Position numbers and translations under genes: made by a program. A stretch of 64,000 nt of DNA, from NCBI GenBank assembly GCA_902362275.1, contig CABIWB010000004.1, positions 35,225-99,224 of the forward strand. The letters run 5' to 3'. Below, piece after piece: positions 39,260-48,764 of the stretch. Source of the stretch: Coriobacteriaceae bacterium. Lineage in GTDB: Bacteria > Actinomycetota > Coriobacteriia > Coriobacteriales > Coriobacteriaceae. Every line of letters starts with the position of its first letter. The first letter of the stretch is position 1. A model generated the notes under the pieces. That model was not told the DNA's origin, did not search any database, and saw only the letters and a program-made list of their open reading frames with translations.

Positions 39260-39294
39260 GGGGGCTGGGAAGTGATTCCCGGCCCCCCCCTTTC
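39260..39294 (+). terminator. intrinsic terminator after hsp20
   Basis: 12-bp stem GGGGGCTGGGAA / TTCCCGGCCCCC with a GTGA loop, followed by CCCTTTCT. Confidence 0.75.
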
Positions 39295-39306
39295 TATTTG
39301 GCTGGC

Positions 39307-40116
39307 CTATTGAATGGTCATGGGCCGATATTGCCCGGCGGGACGTATTGTGAGTTTATGCAGCCCCTCAACGCGGGTGGCGGCGCTGCCAAGCTCGTTG
39401 TCGAGTGTTGCGCCGAGGGAGCTTGCGTAGCTTTTGACGGTCAGGCTTGGGCGATTGTTGTCTTGGCTAATGTGCATCGCGATAAGTTGCTCGGTGCGAT
39501 CGGTTACCAACGCGCGTGCGGCATCGGCGGCCTGATCGTTGGAGAGATGTCCTTTTACAGACAGGATACGTTCCTGAAGAAAGCGAGGATAGTCGCCTTG
39601 ACGCAGTATGGTTACATCGTGGTTGCTTTCGAGTGCGAGAATGCGACAGTCCTTGAGCGTATCGATGGCATGCTTCGACAGTTCGCCGGTGTCGGTGGCA
39701 AAGCCAACCGAATCGCCCTGAGCGTCAAAACGGTAGCCGACGGGATTGACGACGTCGTGGGATGTCGAATACGTTTGAATGTGGACTCCGGCAATAGAGA
39801 GGGTGTCACCTGGGTCAAATTCCTCAACAGGCAGATGTGCGAGGCTTTCTTTTGATGTGAGCGTGCCTCTACTGGAAAAGATCGGGCCATTCCAATGCTT
39901 ACACCATACCTCAAGCCCCTTAATGTGGTCGCTGTGCTCATGGGTGACAACAAGGGCGGACACGTCGTCTGCCGAAAGGCCGAGCTCCGCCATGCGTTTG
40001 AGCGTCTCGCGGCGAGACAGTCCGTCATCGACCATAATGAGCCCCTGCGGGCCCTCGATGAGTGCGCAGTTGCCTTTAGAGCCACTGCCGAGGATATGAA
40101 GGTGCAGGCGAGACAT
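39307..40116 (-). CDS. MBL-fold metallohydrolase (YycJ/WalJ-like)
   Basis: 269 residues of metallo-beta-lactamase fold. The metal motif THEHSDHIKG lies near residue 60; SHDVVNPVGYRF and ATDTG follow, and SNHDVTIL comes later. The opening LHILGSGSKGNCALIEG and this order match YycJ/WalJ, a 5'-to-3' exonuclease implicated in DNA repair or cell-wall signalling. No walRK neighbour is present here. It diverges from tilS, with the two starts 48 bases apart. Confidence 0.82.
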   Translation of the reverse strand: MSRLHLHILGSGSKGNCALIEGPQGLIMVDDGLSRRETLKRMAELGLSADDVSALVVTHEHSDHIKGLEVWCKHWNGPIFSSRGTLTSKESLAHLPVEEFDPGDTLSIAGVHIQTYSTSHDVVNPVGYRFDAQGDSVGFATDTGELSKHAIDTLKDCRILALESNHDVTILRQGDYPRFLQERILSVKGHLSNDQAADAARALVTDRTEQLIAMHISQDNNRPSLTVKSYASSLGATLDNELGSAATRVEGLHKLTIRPAGQYRPMTIQ

Positions 40117-40164
40117 AAGATTCCAAAGGATACAATGGGTGCGGACGAATAGAGGAGGAAGCGA

Positions 40165-41703
40165 ATGCCGACGGTATCACAGCATTACGGACACCATGCC
40201 GCGCCTGGGGCAGTCGATGAGACCCGGACGAGGCAGCAGGCTGCTCCTGTCGTGCTCATGGTATCAGGCGGTGCGGACTCAACGGCACTGCTTCTTATGG
40301 CGTGCACATCAAAGCTGGATATCCAAGATGGACGCGGCGTTGCCCCCATTGCTCGCGAGCGCCTGCATGTGCTGCATGTAAACCATCATCTACGAGGCAA
40401 GGCGTCCGATGGCGACGAGGCCTTTGTGCGTGAGCTTTGCGCGCAATATGGTTTGCCGCTGTGCGTTGAGCACGCTTATTTTGATGGGGAGTCGGGCAAT
40501 ATCGAGGCGGCGGCGCGCGAGGTGCGTTATGCAGCGGCGCGAAGGTATGTTCGCAAACTATGTGCCAAGACGGGGGCGCCGAGAACGGCGGCGCGCATCT
40601 GTACTGCCCATACCTCTTCGGACCGCGCGGAAACATTTTTGATGAACGCTATTAAGGGGTCGGGTCCAGCTGGGCTTTCGAGCATTCCCCGCCGAAGGAA
40701 TATCGTGGTGCGTCCCTTGCTCGACCTAACTCATGGCGAGCTCGTGGGCTATCTGCAGATACATGGTCAGCCGTGGCGTGAAGACGAGAGCAACGAGGAT
40801 ATCTCGTATCTGCGAAACTACGTGCGCCATCGGGTAATGCCAGTGGTGGCACAGCGTAACGCGAGCGTGTGCAAGACGATTGGCGCCGCCTGCGAGATCC
40901 TTGGTGACGAAGATGCGTTTCTATCCCAGCTGTCGGCACAAGCGTTTCGAAGCTGTTTGCGCAAAGAGGCGGCGGGCGCGCTGGTGCTCGATGCCAGGCG
41001 CCTTGCTGCGGCCGAGGTAGTGATTGCGCGGCGCATCGTGCGATTGGCGATTAAACGCATCGATCCGGACGCTCGTCCAGAGATGCGACATGTGGAGCGA
41101 GTCCTTTCCTGCGTTGCCGAGGGCGCCGGCTCGGTCACGCTTCCGGCGGGAATTGACGCGCGCGTTGAATTTGGCATGTTGGCGTTTAAGGCGCCGGCGG
41201 CTCGTGAGGGCCTGGTCGCGGATTGGATCACCATACCCGGGCGTTTGCCGCTGGGCGGGGGACGCATGCTGGTCGCAGAACCGATGGCCGTTGAGCCGGG
41301 ATGCGATATCGTGCGCCGTGCCCGTGAGCTTGCGGCTGCCGGGGAAGTGACGGCTTTGGTGGACGCGGCTGCCCTGGGTTTTGCCGACAGCGATAGTGAG
41401 CGGATCCTGGCAGGCTCGCGTGGCGAGATCCCTGCCGAGGCGCGATTGGCGCGCCTGTGGGTGGACGGTCCCGCACCGGGAGACGTGATGTGCCCGTTAG
41501 GAATGAGTGGTCGAAGCAAGAAGGTATCCGACTTGCTAGGAGAGGCTCGCATTCCCGTTTCCGAGCGCGCCGGCGTGCCCATGGTGAGGACGGCGCCGGG
41601 GGGTGCCGTGGTGTGGGTCGCCGGAGTTCGCGCGGACGAGCGTTTTAAGTGCACGGCCGCAACGCGCGTGGCATATCTGCTTCGTGTGGTCGATGCGGGT
41701 TAG
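40165..41703 (+). CDS. tilS: tRNA(Ile)-lysidine synthetase
   Basis: TilS attaches lysine to C34 of tRNA-Ile(CAU) so that it reads AUA codons. The PP-loop SGGADS occupies residues 34-39, followed by HVNHHLRGKASDGDE and HTSSDRAETFLMN. The C-terminal substrate domain runs to the end (SKKVSDLLGEARIPVSER). GAGGAGGAAG precedes the ATG. The 512-residue length is at the longer end for the family. It begins the tilS-hpt-ftsH series, a conserved order in Gram-positive bacteria. Confidence 0.93.
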   Translation: MPTVSQHYGHHAAPGAVDETRTRQQAAPVVLMVSGGADSTALLLMACTSKLDIQDGRGVAPIARERLHVLHVNHHLRGKASDGDEAFVRELCAQYGLPLCVEHAYFDGESGNIEAAAREVRYAAARRYVRKLCAKTGAPRTAARICTAHTSSDRAETFLMNAIKGSGPAGLSSIPRRRNIVVRPLLDLTHGELVGYLQIHGQPWREDESNEDISYLRNYVRHRVMPVVAQRNASVCKTIGAACEILGDEDAFLSQLSAQAFRSCLRKEAAGALVLDARRLAAAEVVIARRIVRLAIKRIDPDARPEMRHVERVLSCVAEGAGSVTLPAGIDARVEFGMLAFKAPAAREGLVADWITIPGRLPLGGGRMLVAEPMAVEPGCDIVRRARELAAAGEVTALVDAAALGFADSDSERILAGSRGEIPAEARLARLWVDGPAPGDVMCPLGMSGRSKKVSDLLGEARIPVSERAGVPMVRTAPGGAVVWVAGVRADERFKCTAATRVAYLLRVVDAG

Positions 41704-41851
41704 CCCCTCGCACCAGCTTTTCTGTGCGGCGTTGACGGTATTCCCGCGCTGATGGTGCGCGGGCTGGAAAATATACCCCGTGCGCTGCTAGAATGTGTAG
41801 TTCGCGTCCATACGGCGGTGTGTGGGCGATTAGGCACAAGAAAGGGTTGTC

Positions 41852-42400
41852 ATGGCTTCTCAACATCCGGATATCGAGAAGGTTCTGTTTACGCAGGAGG
41901 ATATCGACGGTATCGTCTCTCGCCTGGGCGAGGAGATTACGCGCGACTACGCTGGTAAGGATCTGGTGCTGATCGCGGTTCTGCGCGGCGCCGTTGTCTT
42001 TATGGGCGACCTGATGCGCAAGATCGAGCTGCCGACCAACATCGATTTCATGGCTGTTTCGAGCTATGGCGACGGTGTGAAGTCCTCGGGTATCGTGCGT
42101 ATCATTAAGGACCTGGATATCGACATCCGCGGTCGCGACGTGCTGATCGTCGAGGACATTCTGGACTCGGGCCTGACGCTCAAGTATCTGATGAAGAACC
42201 TCGAGAGCCGCAAGCCCGCTTCTCTGGAGGTCGCCGCCTTCCTGTGGAAGGACGTTGAGGACCGCGTCTCGGCCGTCACGCCCAAGTATGTTGGAACCCA
42301 TTGCCCCGATGCCTTTGTGGTGGGCTACGGCCTCGACTATGCCGAGCGCTATCGCAACCTTCCGTATCTGGGCATTTTGAAACCGGAGGTTTATTCGTAA
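41852..42400 (+). CDS. hpt: hypoxanthine phosphoribosyltransferase
   Basis: Salvages hypoxanthine and guanine to IMP and GMP using PRPP. The PRPP motif VLIVEDILDSGLT is clear. YAERYRNLPYLGIL is the C-terminal base-binding end, and LRGAVVFMGDLMR lies near the start. The 182-residue length is usual. ftsH begins one base after its stop codon. Confidence 0.94.
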   Translation: MASQHPDIEKVLFTQEDIDGIVSRLGEEITRDYAGKDLVLIAVLRGAVVFMGDLMRKIELPTNIDFMAVSSYGDGVKSSGIVRIIKDLDIDIRGRDVLIVEDILDSGLTLKYLMKNLESRKPASLEVAAFLWKDVEDRVSAVTPKYVGTHCPDAFVVGYGLDYAERYRNLPYLGILKPEVYS

Positions 42401-42401
42401 G

Positions 42402-44549
42402 ATGCCCGACGACCGTAACGATAACAATTCCCAGACTCCCCGGGAGCCTAAGATCCCGGGGATGCCTGGAGGCAAGAAGCCCACGCGTACGGGCTGGCTG
42501 TATTTTATTTTGGCTTGCGCGCTTCTGGGCTACGCCTTCTTTAACATGGGCTCCGGCTTTGCCAATTCCAGCAATACCGTTAAGCTCGCGACGAGCGAGA
42601 TGGTCAGCGCCATTAAGCAGGATCGCGTCGAAGATTTGACCTATACGGTTCAAGACGGAAGCGTGGCGGGTCATTACTGGAAGACGAAAAAGGACAAGGG
42701 CGATACGAGCGAGCTCAAGAGCTTCTCCTCGACCTATGTCGGCTCCGATTCGCTTGCTGAGCTCATGGCGGAGCACCCCGACACCAAGTATATCGTCAAC
42801 ACCAACGACCCCGATTTTTGGGGCGACTTGGCTATGAGCGTGCTGCCGACGATCGCCCTGATCGCCATCATGTTCTACTTTATGCGCCAAATGATGGGCG
42901 CCAATAATAGGAACATGCAGTTTGGCAAGACCAACGCCAAGACTAACGAGGCTACGCGTCCCAAGGTAAAGTTCGAGGACGTTGCCGGCGTGGACGAGGC
43001 CGTCGAGGAGCTCGAGGAGATCCGCGACTTCCTGAGCGATCCGGACCGCTATCGCAAGCTGGGTGCCAAGATTCCGCGCGGCGTTTTGCTGGTTGGTCCT
43101 CCGGGCACCGGTAAGACGCTGCTGGCTAAGGCCGTTGCCGGCGAGGCAGGCGTGCCGTTCTTTAGCATCTCGGGCTCTGACTTTGTCGAGATGTTCGTGG
43201 GCGTCGGCGCCAGCCGCGTGCGCGACCTCTTTAAGGAGGCCAAGTCTCAGGCTCCGTCGATCATCTTTATTGACGAGATCGATGCCGTGGGACGTCAGCG
43301 CGGAGCCGGCCTAGGCGGCGGTCACGACGAGCGCGAGCAGACGCTCAACCAGCTGCTGGTCGAGATGGACGGTTTTGAGGAAAGCGAGTCGGTCATCCTG
43401 ATCGCCGCAACCAATCGCCCCGATATTTTGGATCCGGCATTGCTGCGCCCCGGTCGTTTTGATCGTCAGGTCACGGTCGACCGTCCGGACGTAAAGGGTC
43501 GCGAGCAGATCTTGCGCGTACATGCCGAGAATAAGCCGATGGACGAGGACGTTAAGTTTGAGAAGCTCGCCCAGATGACCGTTGGCTTTACCGGTGCCGA
43601 TCTGGCAAACCTGCTCAACGAGTCTGCGCTGCTGGCCGCTCGCCGTCATCGTTCCGTGATCTCGATGGATGAGGTCGAGGAGTCGATGGAGCGCGTGATT
43701 GCCGGACCGCAACGCAAGGGTCGCGTGATGACCGAGGCCGAGCGCACCACGATTGCCTACCACGAGAGTGGTCACGCCCTGGTGGGCCACATCTTGGAGC
43801 ATTCCGATCCGGTTCACAAGATCTCAATCGTCAGCCGCGGCCAGGCGCTGGGCTACACGCTGCAGCTTCCGCAGGAGGACCACTTCCTCAAGACCAAGAA
43901 CGAGATGCTCGACGAGCTTGCCGTGTTCTTGGGCGGTCGCGTTGCCGAGGAGCTCATGTGCGATGACATCACGTCGGGCGCGAGCAACGACCTGGAGCGT
44001 GCGACCAAGATGGCGCGCGAGATGGTTACGCGTCTGGGCATGAGCGAGGAGCTGGGCACGCAAGTGTTTGGCGAGGCGCAGCATCAGGTGTTCCTTGGTC
44101 GCGATTACGCCGATCACCAGGATTACTCCGAGGAGACGGCACGCCGCATCGATATCGAGGTTCAGCGCATCATGCGCGAAGCCCATCGTCGTGCGGTCGA
44201 GATTTTGGATGCTCGTCGCGATCAGCTCGATCTGATGGCGAAGGTGCTGCTTGAGCGCGAGACCGTCGAAGGCGACGCCGTGAACGCCCTGCTCGACAAC
44301 GAGTGGAATGCCTACCTTGAGCGCGAGAGCGATATCCTGGCGGCCAAGGAGGAGCGCAATGCCAAGGCGGCCGGCATGCCGACCAAGAAGCGCGCGCCTC
44401 GCATGAGCGAGGAGGAGCTGGCGGCTGATGCCGCGGCCTTTGCGCAGGCGGCCATGCAGGAGGATGCCGAAGCCGCATCCGAGACTGCCGATGATGCTGG
44501 CGACGACTGTGCCGCCAATGCCGGTGTCGACACCGACGCCGACAAATAG
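42402..44549 (+). CDS. ftsH: ATP-dependent zinc metalloprotease FtsH
   Basis: A membrane-bound AAA+ protease that degrades misfolded or regulated membrane and cytosolic proteins. Two membrane segments (about residues 28-48 and 144-166) flank the small outer domain. The AAA domain has Walker A GPPGTGKT, Walker [12 protein letters not shown] and the second region of homology [20 protein letters not shown]. The zinc motif HESGH (HExxH) lies in the protease domain. The N-terminus is proline-rich, and the last 60 residues are acidic, alanine-rich and variable. 715 residues. Confidence 0.96.
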   Translation: MPDDRNDNNSQTPREPKIPGMPGGKKPTRTGWLYFILACALLGYAFFNMGSGFANSSNTVKLATSEMVSAIKQDRVEDLTYTVQDGSVAGHYWKTKKDKGDTSELKSFSSTYVGSDSLAELMAEHPDTKYIVNTNDPDFWGDLAMSVLPTIALIAIMFYFMRQMMGANNRNMQFGKTNAKTNEATRPKVKFEDVAGVDEAVEELEEIRDFLSDPDRYRKLGAKIPRGVLLVGPPGTGKTLLAKAVAGEAGVPFFSISGSDFVEMFVGVGASRVRDLFKEAKSQAPSIIFIDEIDAVGRQRGAGLGGGHDEREQTLNQLLVEMDGFEESESVILIAATNRPDILDPALLRPGRFDRQVTVDRPDVKGREQILRVHAENKPMDEDVKFEKLAQMTVGFTGADLANLLNESALLAARRHRSVISMDEVEESMERVIAGPQRKGRVMTEAERTTIAYHESGHALVGHILEHSDPVHKISIVSRGQALGYTLQLPQEDHFLKTKNEMLDELAVFLGGRVAEELMCDDITSGASNDLERATKMAREMVTRLGMSEELGTQVFGEAQHQVFLGRDYADHQDYSEETARRIDIEVQRIMREAHRRAVEILDARRDQLDLMAKVLLERETVEGDAVNALLDNEWNAYLERESDILAAKEERNAKAAGMPTKKRAPRMSEEELAADAAAFAQAAMQEDAEAASETADDAGDDCAANAGVDTDADK

Positions 44550-44560
44550 CCTTTGTGGCG

Positions 44561-44596
44561 AAAGTCTCCGCGGGGAAACCTGCGGAGGCTTTTTCT
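44561..44596 (+). terminator. intrinsic terminator after ftsH
   Basis: Stem built on CTCCGC / GCGGAG with flanking AAG/CTT pairs, followed by TTTTTCTTTT. Confidence 0.75.
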
Positions 44597-44618
44597 TTTG
44601 AGCGATATGGGGCCATTT

Positions 44619-44678
44619 GTTGATTGGGGACAGACTTAAATGAGCGTTTTCACGCATTTAAGTCTGTCCCCAATCAAC
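44619..44678. repeat. perfect 24-bp inverted repeat
   Basis: Arms GTTGATTGGGGACAGACTTA (plus AATG) and their exact complement are separated by 12 bases. It contains GGGGACAG, a word shared with other intergenic hairpins in the window, and lies just upstream of the aminotransferase. Confidence 0.9.
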
Positions 44679-44738
44679 ATTGCTGCGGCACTTTGCTCGG
44701 CTAAAGCGTACAATAGCGCCTATGCGAAAGGGGAACAG

Positions 44739-45923
44739 ATGATCAACGAAACTATGCATGCTCGCGGTGCGGAAAGCTCCATCATCCGTGAGATTTTTAG
44801 CTATGGCCTTGAGCGCAAGGCACAGATCGGTGTGGAAAACGTATTCGATTTTTCGCTGGGCAACCCGAGTGTTCCGGCGCCGGCTGCCGTGGCGGAGTCC
44901 ATTAAGAAGGCCTTGGGGCTGCCGAGTGACCAGCTGCACGGTTATACGCCCGCACCGGGTCTGCCGCAATGTCGAGCAGCCGTCGCCGAATCGCTCAACC
45001 GCCGCTTTGGCACGAGCTATGAGGGCAAGGACGTCTTTATGACGGTGGGTGCCGCGGCTTCGCTCACCTGCACGCTCAACGCCGTTACGAACCCGGGCGA
45101 CGAGGTTATTGTTATCGCCCCGTACTTTCCGGAGTATCGCGTGTGGATTGAGAAGGCCGGCTGTACGTGTGTTGAGGCGCTCGCCGATGAAGGCACGTTC
45201 CAGCTGAGCGTGGACAACGTGCTCAAGGCGATCAGCGATAAGACGGCGGCCGTCATTATCGACTCGCCCAACAATCCGACCGGTGCCGTATATACACGCG
45301 ACACGCTGACGCGACTGGCCAATGTTCTGCGCGAGGCCAACGCTCAGCGCGATCCCGAGAATCCGATTATGCTCATCTCGGATGAGCCGTACCGCGAGAT
45401 CGTCTACGGTGCCGAGGTGCCTTGGGTGCCCTCGATCTACGAGAACACCGTGGTGTGTTACTCGTATTCTAAGTCGTTGTCGCTGCCGGGCGAGCGCGTG
45501 GGATGGATCCTGGTTCCCAATACGAATCCTCAGGCAGATCGTCTAATGCCCGCCGTTGCCGGTGCCGCCCGTACGCTGGGCTTCGTGTGCGCGCCGGCGC
45601 TCTTTCAGCGCGTAATTATCGACTGCGTCGATGAGCCGAGTGACGTTGAGGCCTATGCACGCAACCGCACCGCGCTTACCGACGCACTAGCGGAGTACGG
45701 CTACACCTATGTTGAGCCGGATGGCGCGTTTTACCTATGGGTGAAAGCGTTGGAGCCCGATGCGAATGCGTTTTGCGAGCGCGCAAAGAAGTATGAGTTG
45801 CTTGCGGTTCCCTCGGACAGCTTTGGTATGCCGGGTTGGTTCCGCTTGGGCTATTGCGTGAGCTACGAAACGATTGTCAATTCGCTACCCGCTTGGAAAC
45901 AGTTGGCGGACGAGTATCGTTAA
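44739..45923 (+). CDS. class I/II pyridoxal-phosphate aminotransferase
   Basis: A 394-residue fold-type I aminotransferase. The opening FSLGNPSVPAPAAV, the cofactor-binding SPNNPTGAVY and DEPYREIVYG regions fit the family. The PLP lysine lies in SYSKSLSLPGERVGW, with the final arginine in WFRLGYC. This is the aspartate/alanine/aromatic branch; the exact substrate cannot be fixed. The ATG of MINETMHARG follows GGGGAACAG. A TACAAT -10-like element lies 26 bases upstream, next to the large palindrome. Confidence 0.85.
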   Translation: MINETMHARGAESSIIREIFSYGLERKAQIGVENVFDFSLGNPSVPAPAAVAESIKKALGLPSDQLHGYTPAPGLPQCRAAVAESLNRRFGTSYEGKDVFMTVGAAASLTCTLNAVTNPGDEVIVIAPYFPEYRVWIEKAGCTCVEALADEGTFQLSVDNVLKAISDKTAAVIIDSPNNPTGAVYTRDTLTRLANVLREANAQRDPENPIMLISDEPYREIVYGAEVPWVPSIYENTVVCYSYSKSLSLPGERVGWILVPNTNPQADRLMPAVAGAARTLGFVCAPALFQRVIIDCVDEPSDVEAYARNRTALTDALAEYGYTYVEPDGAFYLWVKALEPDANAFCERAKKYELLAVPSDSFGMPGWFRLGYCVSYETIVNSLPAWKQLADEYR

Positions 45924-45945
45924 AAGTAAAGCGCTCTGCCTACAA

Positions 45946-45961
45946 TGTTTTACGTGAAACG
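45946..45961. other. degenerate parS-like site
   Basis: TGTTTTACGTGAAACG has the full central ACGTG and differs from parS at position 5 (C to T) and at the last base. It lies about 45 kb from the parS cluster, in the gap before the PHP gene. Confidence 0.5.
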
Positions 45962-46088
45962 GGGTTTGGTGTTAAGCCGGGCCCCGTTGTCATGGACGTT
46001 GTGTCTTTGGGATGGAGTGGTTTTACGACTATCGAAGGCTATGCGTACAATGAATATAAGCGACGGCCGTGCCAGATAAGGAGACCTG

Positions 46089-46910
46089 ATGCCCTACCTG
46101 CTTTCTTGTGACATTCATACCCATACGATGTTCTCTGCGCATGCATATTCGACCATTGAGGAGAATGTGTACTGGGCGGCAGAGCGTGGTCTGCAGGTAC
46201 TCGGATCTGCCGACCATTTGAGCTCTATGGTTACGGCTTGCCCCAATGACCTGCGCAGTTACCAGTTCTTTATCAACCAGGATATCTGGCCGCGCATTTG
46301 GAGCGGCGTGCTGGTGCTGCGTGGTGCCGAGGCCGATATCGTTTCGCTGGACGGAAGCCTGTTTGGCGAGGACACTCCTGTCACGCTTGATATTGCCGGC
46401 GATTCGTACAGCCGTCAGCATTCGCTGTTCGATTTGGTTACACGTAATTTGGATTATTTGGTTGCAAGCGTGCATAATCAGCAGATTGCTGAGGGCGCGA
46501 CGCTGGCCCAGACGACCGAGATGTATATCAATGCCCTGGAGCACCCCAAGGTGTTCATGCTGGGGCACACGGGGCGTTCGGGCGTGCCGTTCGATATCGA
46601 CGAGGTGCTGTTGGCAGCTAAGGCCAAGCACAAGATTATTGAGATCAACAACCATAGTCTTGAGCACGGTGTCGACACTGAGCATTGGGCCGTATGCCGC
46701 AAGATCGCCGAGCGCTGCGCCGAGCTGGGCGTGGGCATTGGCGTTTCGACCGATGCGCACATTGGCATGGCAATTGGTAAGCTCGATTACGCTCGCAAGA
46801 TGCTCGACGAGATTCACTTCCCGTTGGATCTGATCGTGACGCGCGATCGCGAGACGCTGCTGCGCGAGATGGCGGCGGCCGGTGTATGCGACCTGCGCAA
46901 GGGGATGTAG
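46089..46910 (+). CDS. PHP-domain phosphatase (YcdX-like)
   Basis: 273 residues. The PHP superfamily binds three metals; the first motif CDIHTHTMFSAHAYS is present, with ADHLSSM and EINNHSLEHG later and STDAHIG near the end. This resembles the YcdX branch of phosphatases rather than histidinol-phosphatase; the substrate is unknown. GTGTACAATGAATATAAG-type sequence upstream contains a TACAAT element. A terminator follows. Confidence 0.83.
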   Translation: MPYLLSCDIHTHTMFSAHAYSTIEENVYWAAERGLQVLGSADHLSSMVTACPNDLRSYQFFINQDIWPRIWSGVLVLRGAEADIVSLDGSLFGEDTPVTLDIAGDSYSRQHSLFDLVTRNLDYLVASVHNQQIAEGATLAQTTEMYINALEHPKVFMLGHTGRSGVPFDIDEVLLAAKAKHKIIEINNHSLEHGVDTEHWAVCRKIAERCAELGVGIGVSTDAHIGMAIGKLDYARKMLDEIHFPLDLIVTRDRETLLREMAAAGVCDLRKGM

Positions 46911-46930
46911 CGGAGTTTATAAACCAAGCG

Positions 46931-46964
46931 AAGGGGGCGGCCCAGGCGGGTCGCCCCCTTTCTT
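46931..46964 (+). terminator. intrinsic terminator after the PHP gene
   Basis: Stem AAGGGGGCG / CGCCCCCTT with a 12-base loop and TTTCTT. Confidence 0.8.
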
Positions 46965-46975
46965 GTACCGGTGGA

Positions 46976-48424
46976 TTAGCGGCGCTCGAGGACCGCTACG
47001 GTTTCGGTATGGTCGGTATGGGGGAACATGTCGACGGGCGTGATCTTGAGCAGGCGATAGCCTCCATCGAGGAGCTGGTGCAGGTCGCGCTCTTGAGTCA
47101 CGGGGTTGCAGCTGATATAGGTGATGCGGCGCGGCTTAAGCGCGCAGGCAGCTTCGAGGAACTCGGGGGTGGAGCCGGCGCGCGGCGGATCGATGGAAAG
47201 GACATCGACGCGCTCGTTGTTGTCGGCGGCATCTAGGATGTAATCGGTGGCATCGTCGGCTATAAACCAGGCGCTGCGGGCGAGGCCGTTGAGCTCGGCA
47301 TTGCGACGTGCGTCGGCAATGCCGGCGTGGTTGCGCTCCACGCCAAGCAGCATAATACCGACGCCCTTGTCCTGGGCGGCTTTGGCTGCGCACAGGCCGA
47401 TAGTTCCACTACCGCAATAGGCATCCATGAGTACGTCGCCCTGCTGCAGGTCCATGCCGTCAATCGCGAGCTGATAGAGCAGCTCGGTCTGCTGCGGGTT
47501 GGTCTGGTAGAACGCGGTGGGGGAGATATCGAACTCGCAGTCGAGCAGCTGGTCGCGCATGCACTCGGCGCCATATACAATGCGGGTTTCCTCGCCGAGG
47601 ATGGCGTTGCCGGGACGTCCGTTGATGTTTTGGGCGACGGTGACGATGTGCGGATTGAGTGCGGCGACAGCCTCAAAGAACTCCTGCGCATGCGGCAAGT
47701 CGCGCTGAGCGGTCACGAGCGTGACCATGACCTGGTCGGTACGCCAACCGCAGCGGACGACGGCATAGCGAAGCAAACCAAGATGCTTGTCCTCATTAAA
47801 GGCGGGAATATGCAGCCGCTCAGCTTCGCGTGCGATGCCGTTGAGAATCTGACGGGCGCCCGGTGCCTCGACGGGGCATTCGGGTACGGCAACGATCTTG
47901 TGCGTGCCGCGCTCAAAGAAACCGCAACGGACGGCGCCCTCCTTGCCGGGAGCAAAGGGAGTGGCAGCCTTATGACGAAAGCCGCGCGGCGCAGGATATT
48001 TACCCGGGTCGCCCAGAGTGACGCCCATACCGCGAATGGGGTCGACGCTAATGCCCTCGCGCTCGCAAAGAGCAGCAAAAAGCTCCTCCATAGCAGCCTG
48101 CTTGGCGGCGAGCTGCTTCTTATAAGGACGATTGAGCGCCGTACACCCACCGCAAGCTTTCATGATCGAACAGGGAGACTTGGGGTCCATAGCCTTACGC
48201 GCAGACGAAACCCGATCTTTATGCGAGCGCTTGGAGCGAGTCTGAGATGCCTTATCCTCGTTCCGACGAGAGCCGGGACGCTTGGCCTTAGCCTTGCCCT
48301 TGGCCGACTTACCCTTTGCGTCCTGAGACGACTTGGATTTCTTAGAAGATTGTTTCTCCTCCGACCCCTCAGCCGCCTCTATCAAAGCACGACGAGCCCT
48401 ACGCTCCGCACGAGATTCTGCCAT
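46976..48424 (-). CDS. rlmD: 23S rRNA (uracil-5)-methyltransferase, RlmD/RlmCD type
   Basis: A SAM-dependent m5U methyltransferase of 482 residues. The iron-sulfur cysteine cluster CSIMKACGGC lies near residue 85. The SAM motif LMDAYCGSGTIGLCAAK and the catalytic cysteine in ISCNPVTQERDL are clear. The first 75 residues are a lysine/serine-rich tail not found in E. coli RlmD; its role may be rRNA binding. The ATG of MAESRAERRARR is chosen. Gram-positive relatives can modify both U747 and U1939, so the site is not certain. Confidence 0.85.
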   Translation of the reverse strand: MAESRAERRARRALIEAAEGSEEKQSSKKSKSSQDAKGKSAKGKAKAKRPGSRRNEDKASQTRSKRSHKDRVSSARKAMDPKSPCSIMKACGGCTALNRPYKKQLAAKQAAMEELFAALCEREGISVDPIRGMGVTLGDPGKYPAPRGFRHKAATPFAPGKEGAVRCGFFERGTHKIVAVPECPVEAPGARQILNGIAREAERLHIPAFNEDKHLGLLRYAVVRCGWRTDQVMVTLVTAQRDLPHAQEFFEAVAALNPHIVTVAQNINGRPGNAILGEETRIVYGAECMRDQLLDCEFDISPTAFYQTNPQQTELLYQLAIDGMDLQQGDVLMDAYCGSGTIGLCAAKAAQDKGVGIMLLGVERNHAGIADARRNAELNGLARSAWFIADDATDYILDAADNNERVDVLSIDPPRAGSTPEFLEAACALKPRRITYISCNPVTQERDLHQLLDGGYRLLKITPVDMFPHTDHTETVAVLERR

Positions 48425-48764
48425 GAATTTAACCCCACTATTAAATAAAAGAAAAGTCCGAAGCAATTGTACCGTGCATTCAACGTGCCCGATTGGAGGG
48501 GACGCTTATTTAAGGCCTCGAGCACGGTGTCTCCCGGAATGCCGACAGCCGTCGCGGTATTTAATTTGTCGCGAGTTCCGCACGAACAGGAGGCCACTTA
48601 ATGTGGCCTCCGTCGTGAGCAGGACTGTAGAGCAGCAAATTAAATACCGCGACGGCTGCCGGCATTCCGGGAGACAACCTTGTACTCCATCTCACTAAAG
48701 TGTATGATTCTGAACGTTACATGACTCACTTTACCTAACTAAAGTGCCACCAAGGGGGAATACC
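48425..48764. other. intergenic region with a large palindrome
   Basis: 340 bases between two divergent genes. It contains the 149-bp inverted-repeat unit listed separately and, to its right, TACATGACTCACTTTACC-type sequence before the binding-protein gene. No protein gene is seen. Confidence 0.6.
48528..48676. repeat. 149-bp MITE-like inverted repeat
   Basis: 41-bp arms (beginning TGTCTCCCGGAATGCCG; ending CATTCCGGGAGACA) with one mismatch surround a perfect inner hairpin GGAGGCCAC-TTAAT-GTGGCCTCC. The unit could fold into a cruciform or a transcribed hairpin, or be a miniature transposable element. No target duplication is obvious at its edges. Confidence 0.85.
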
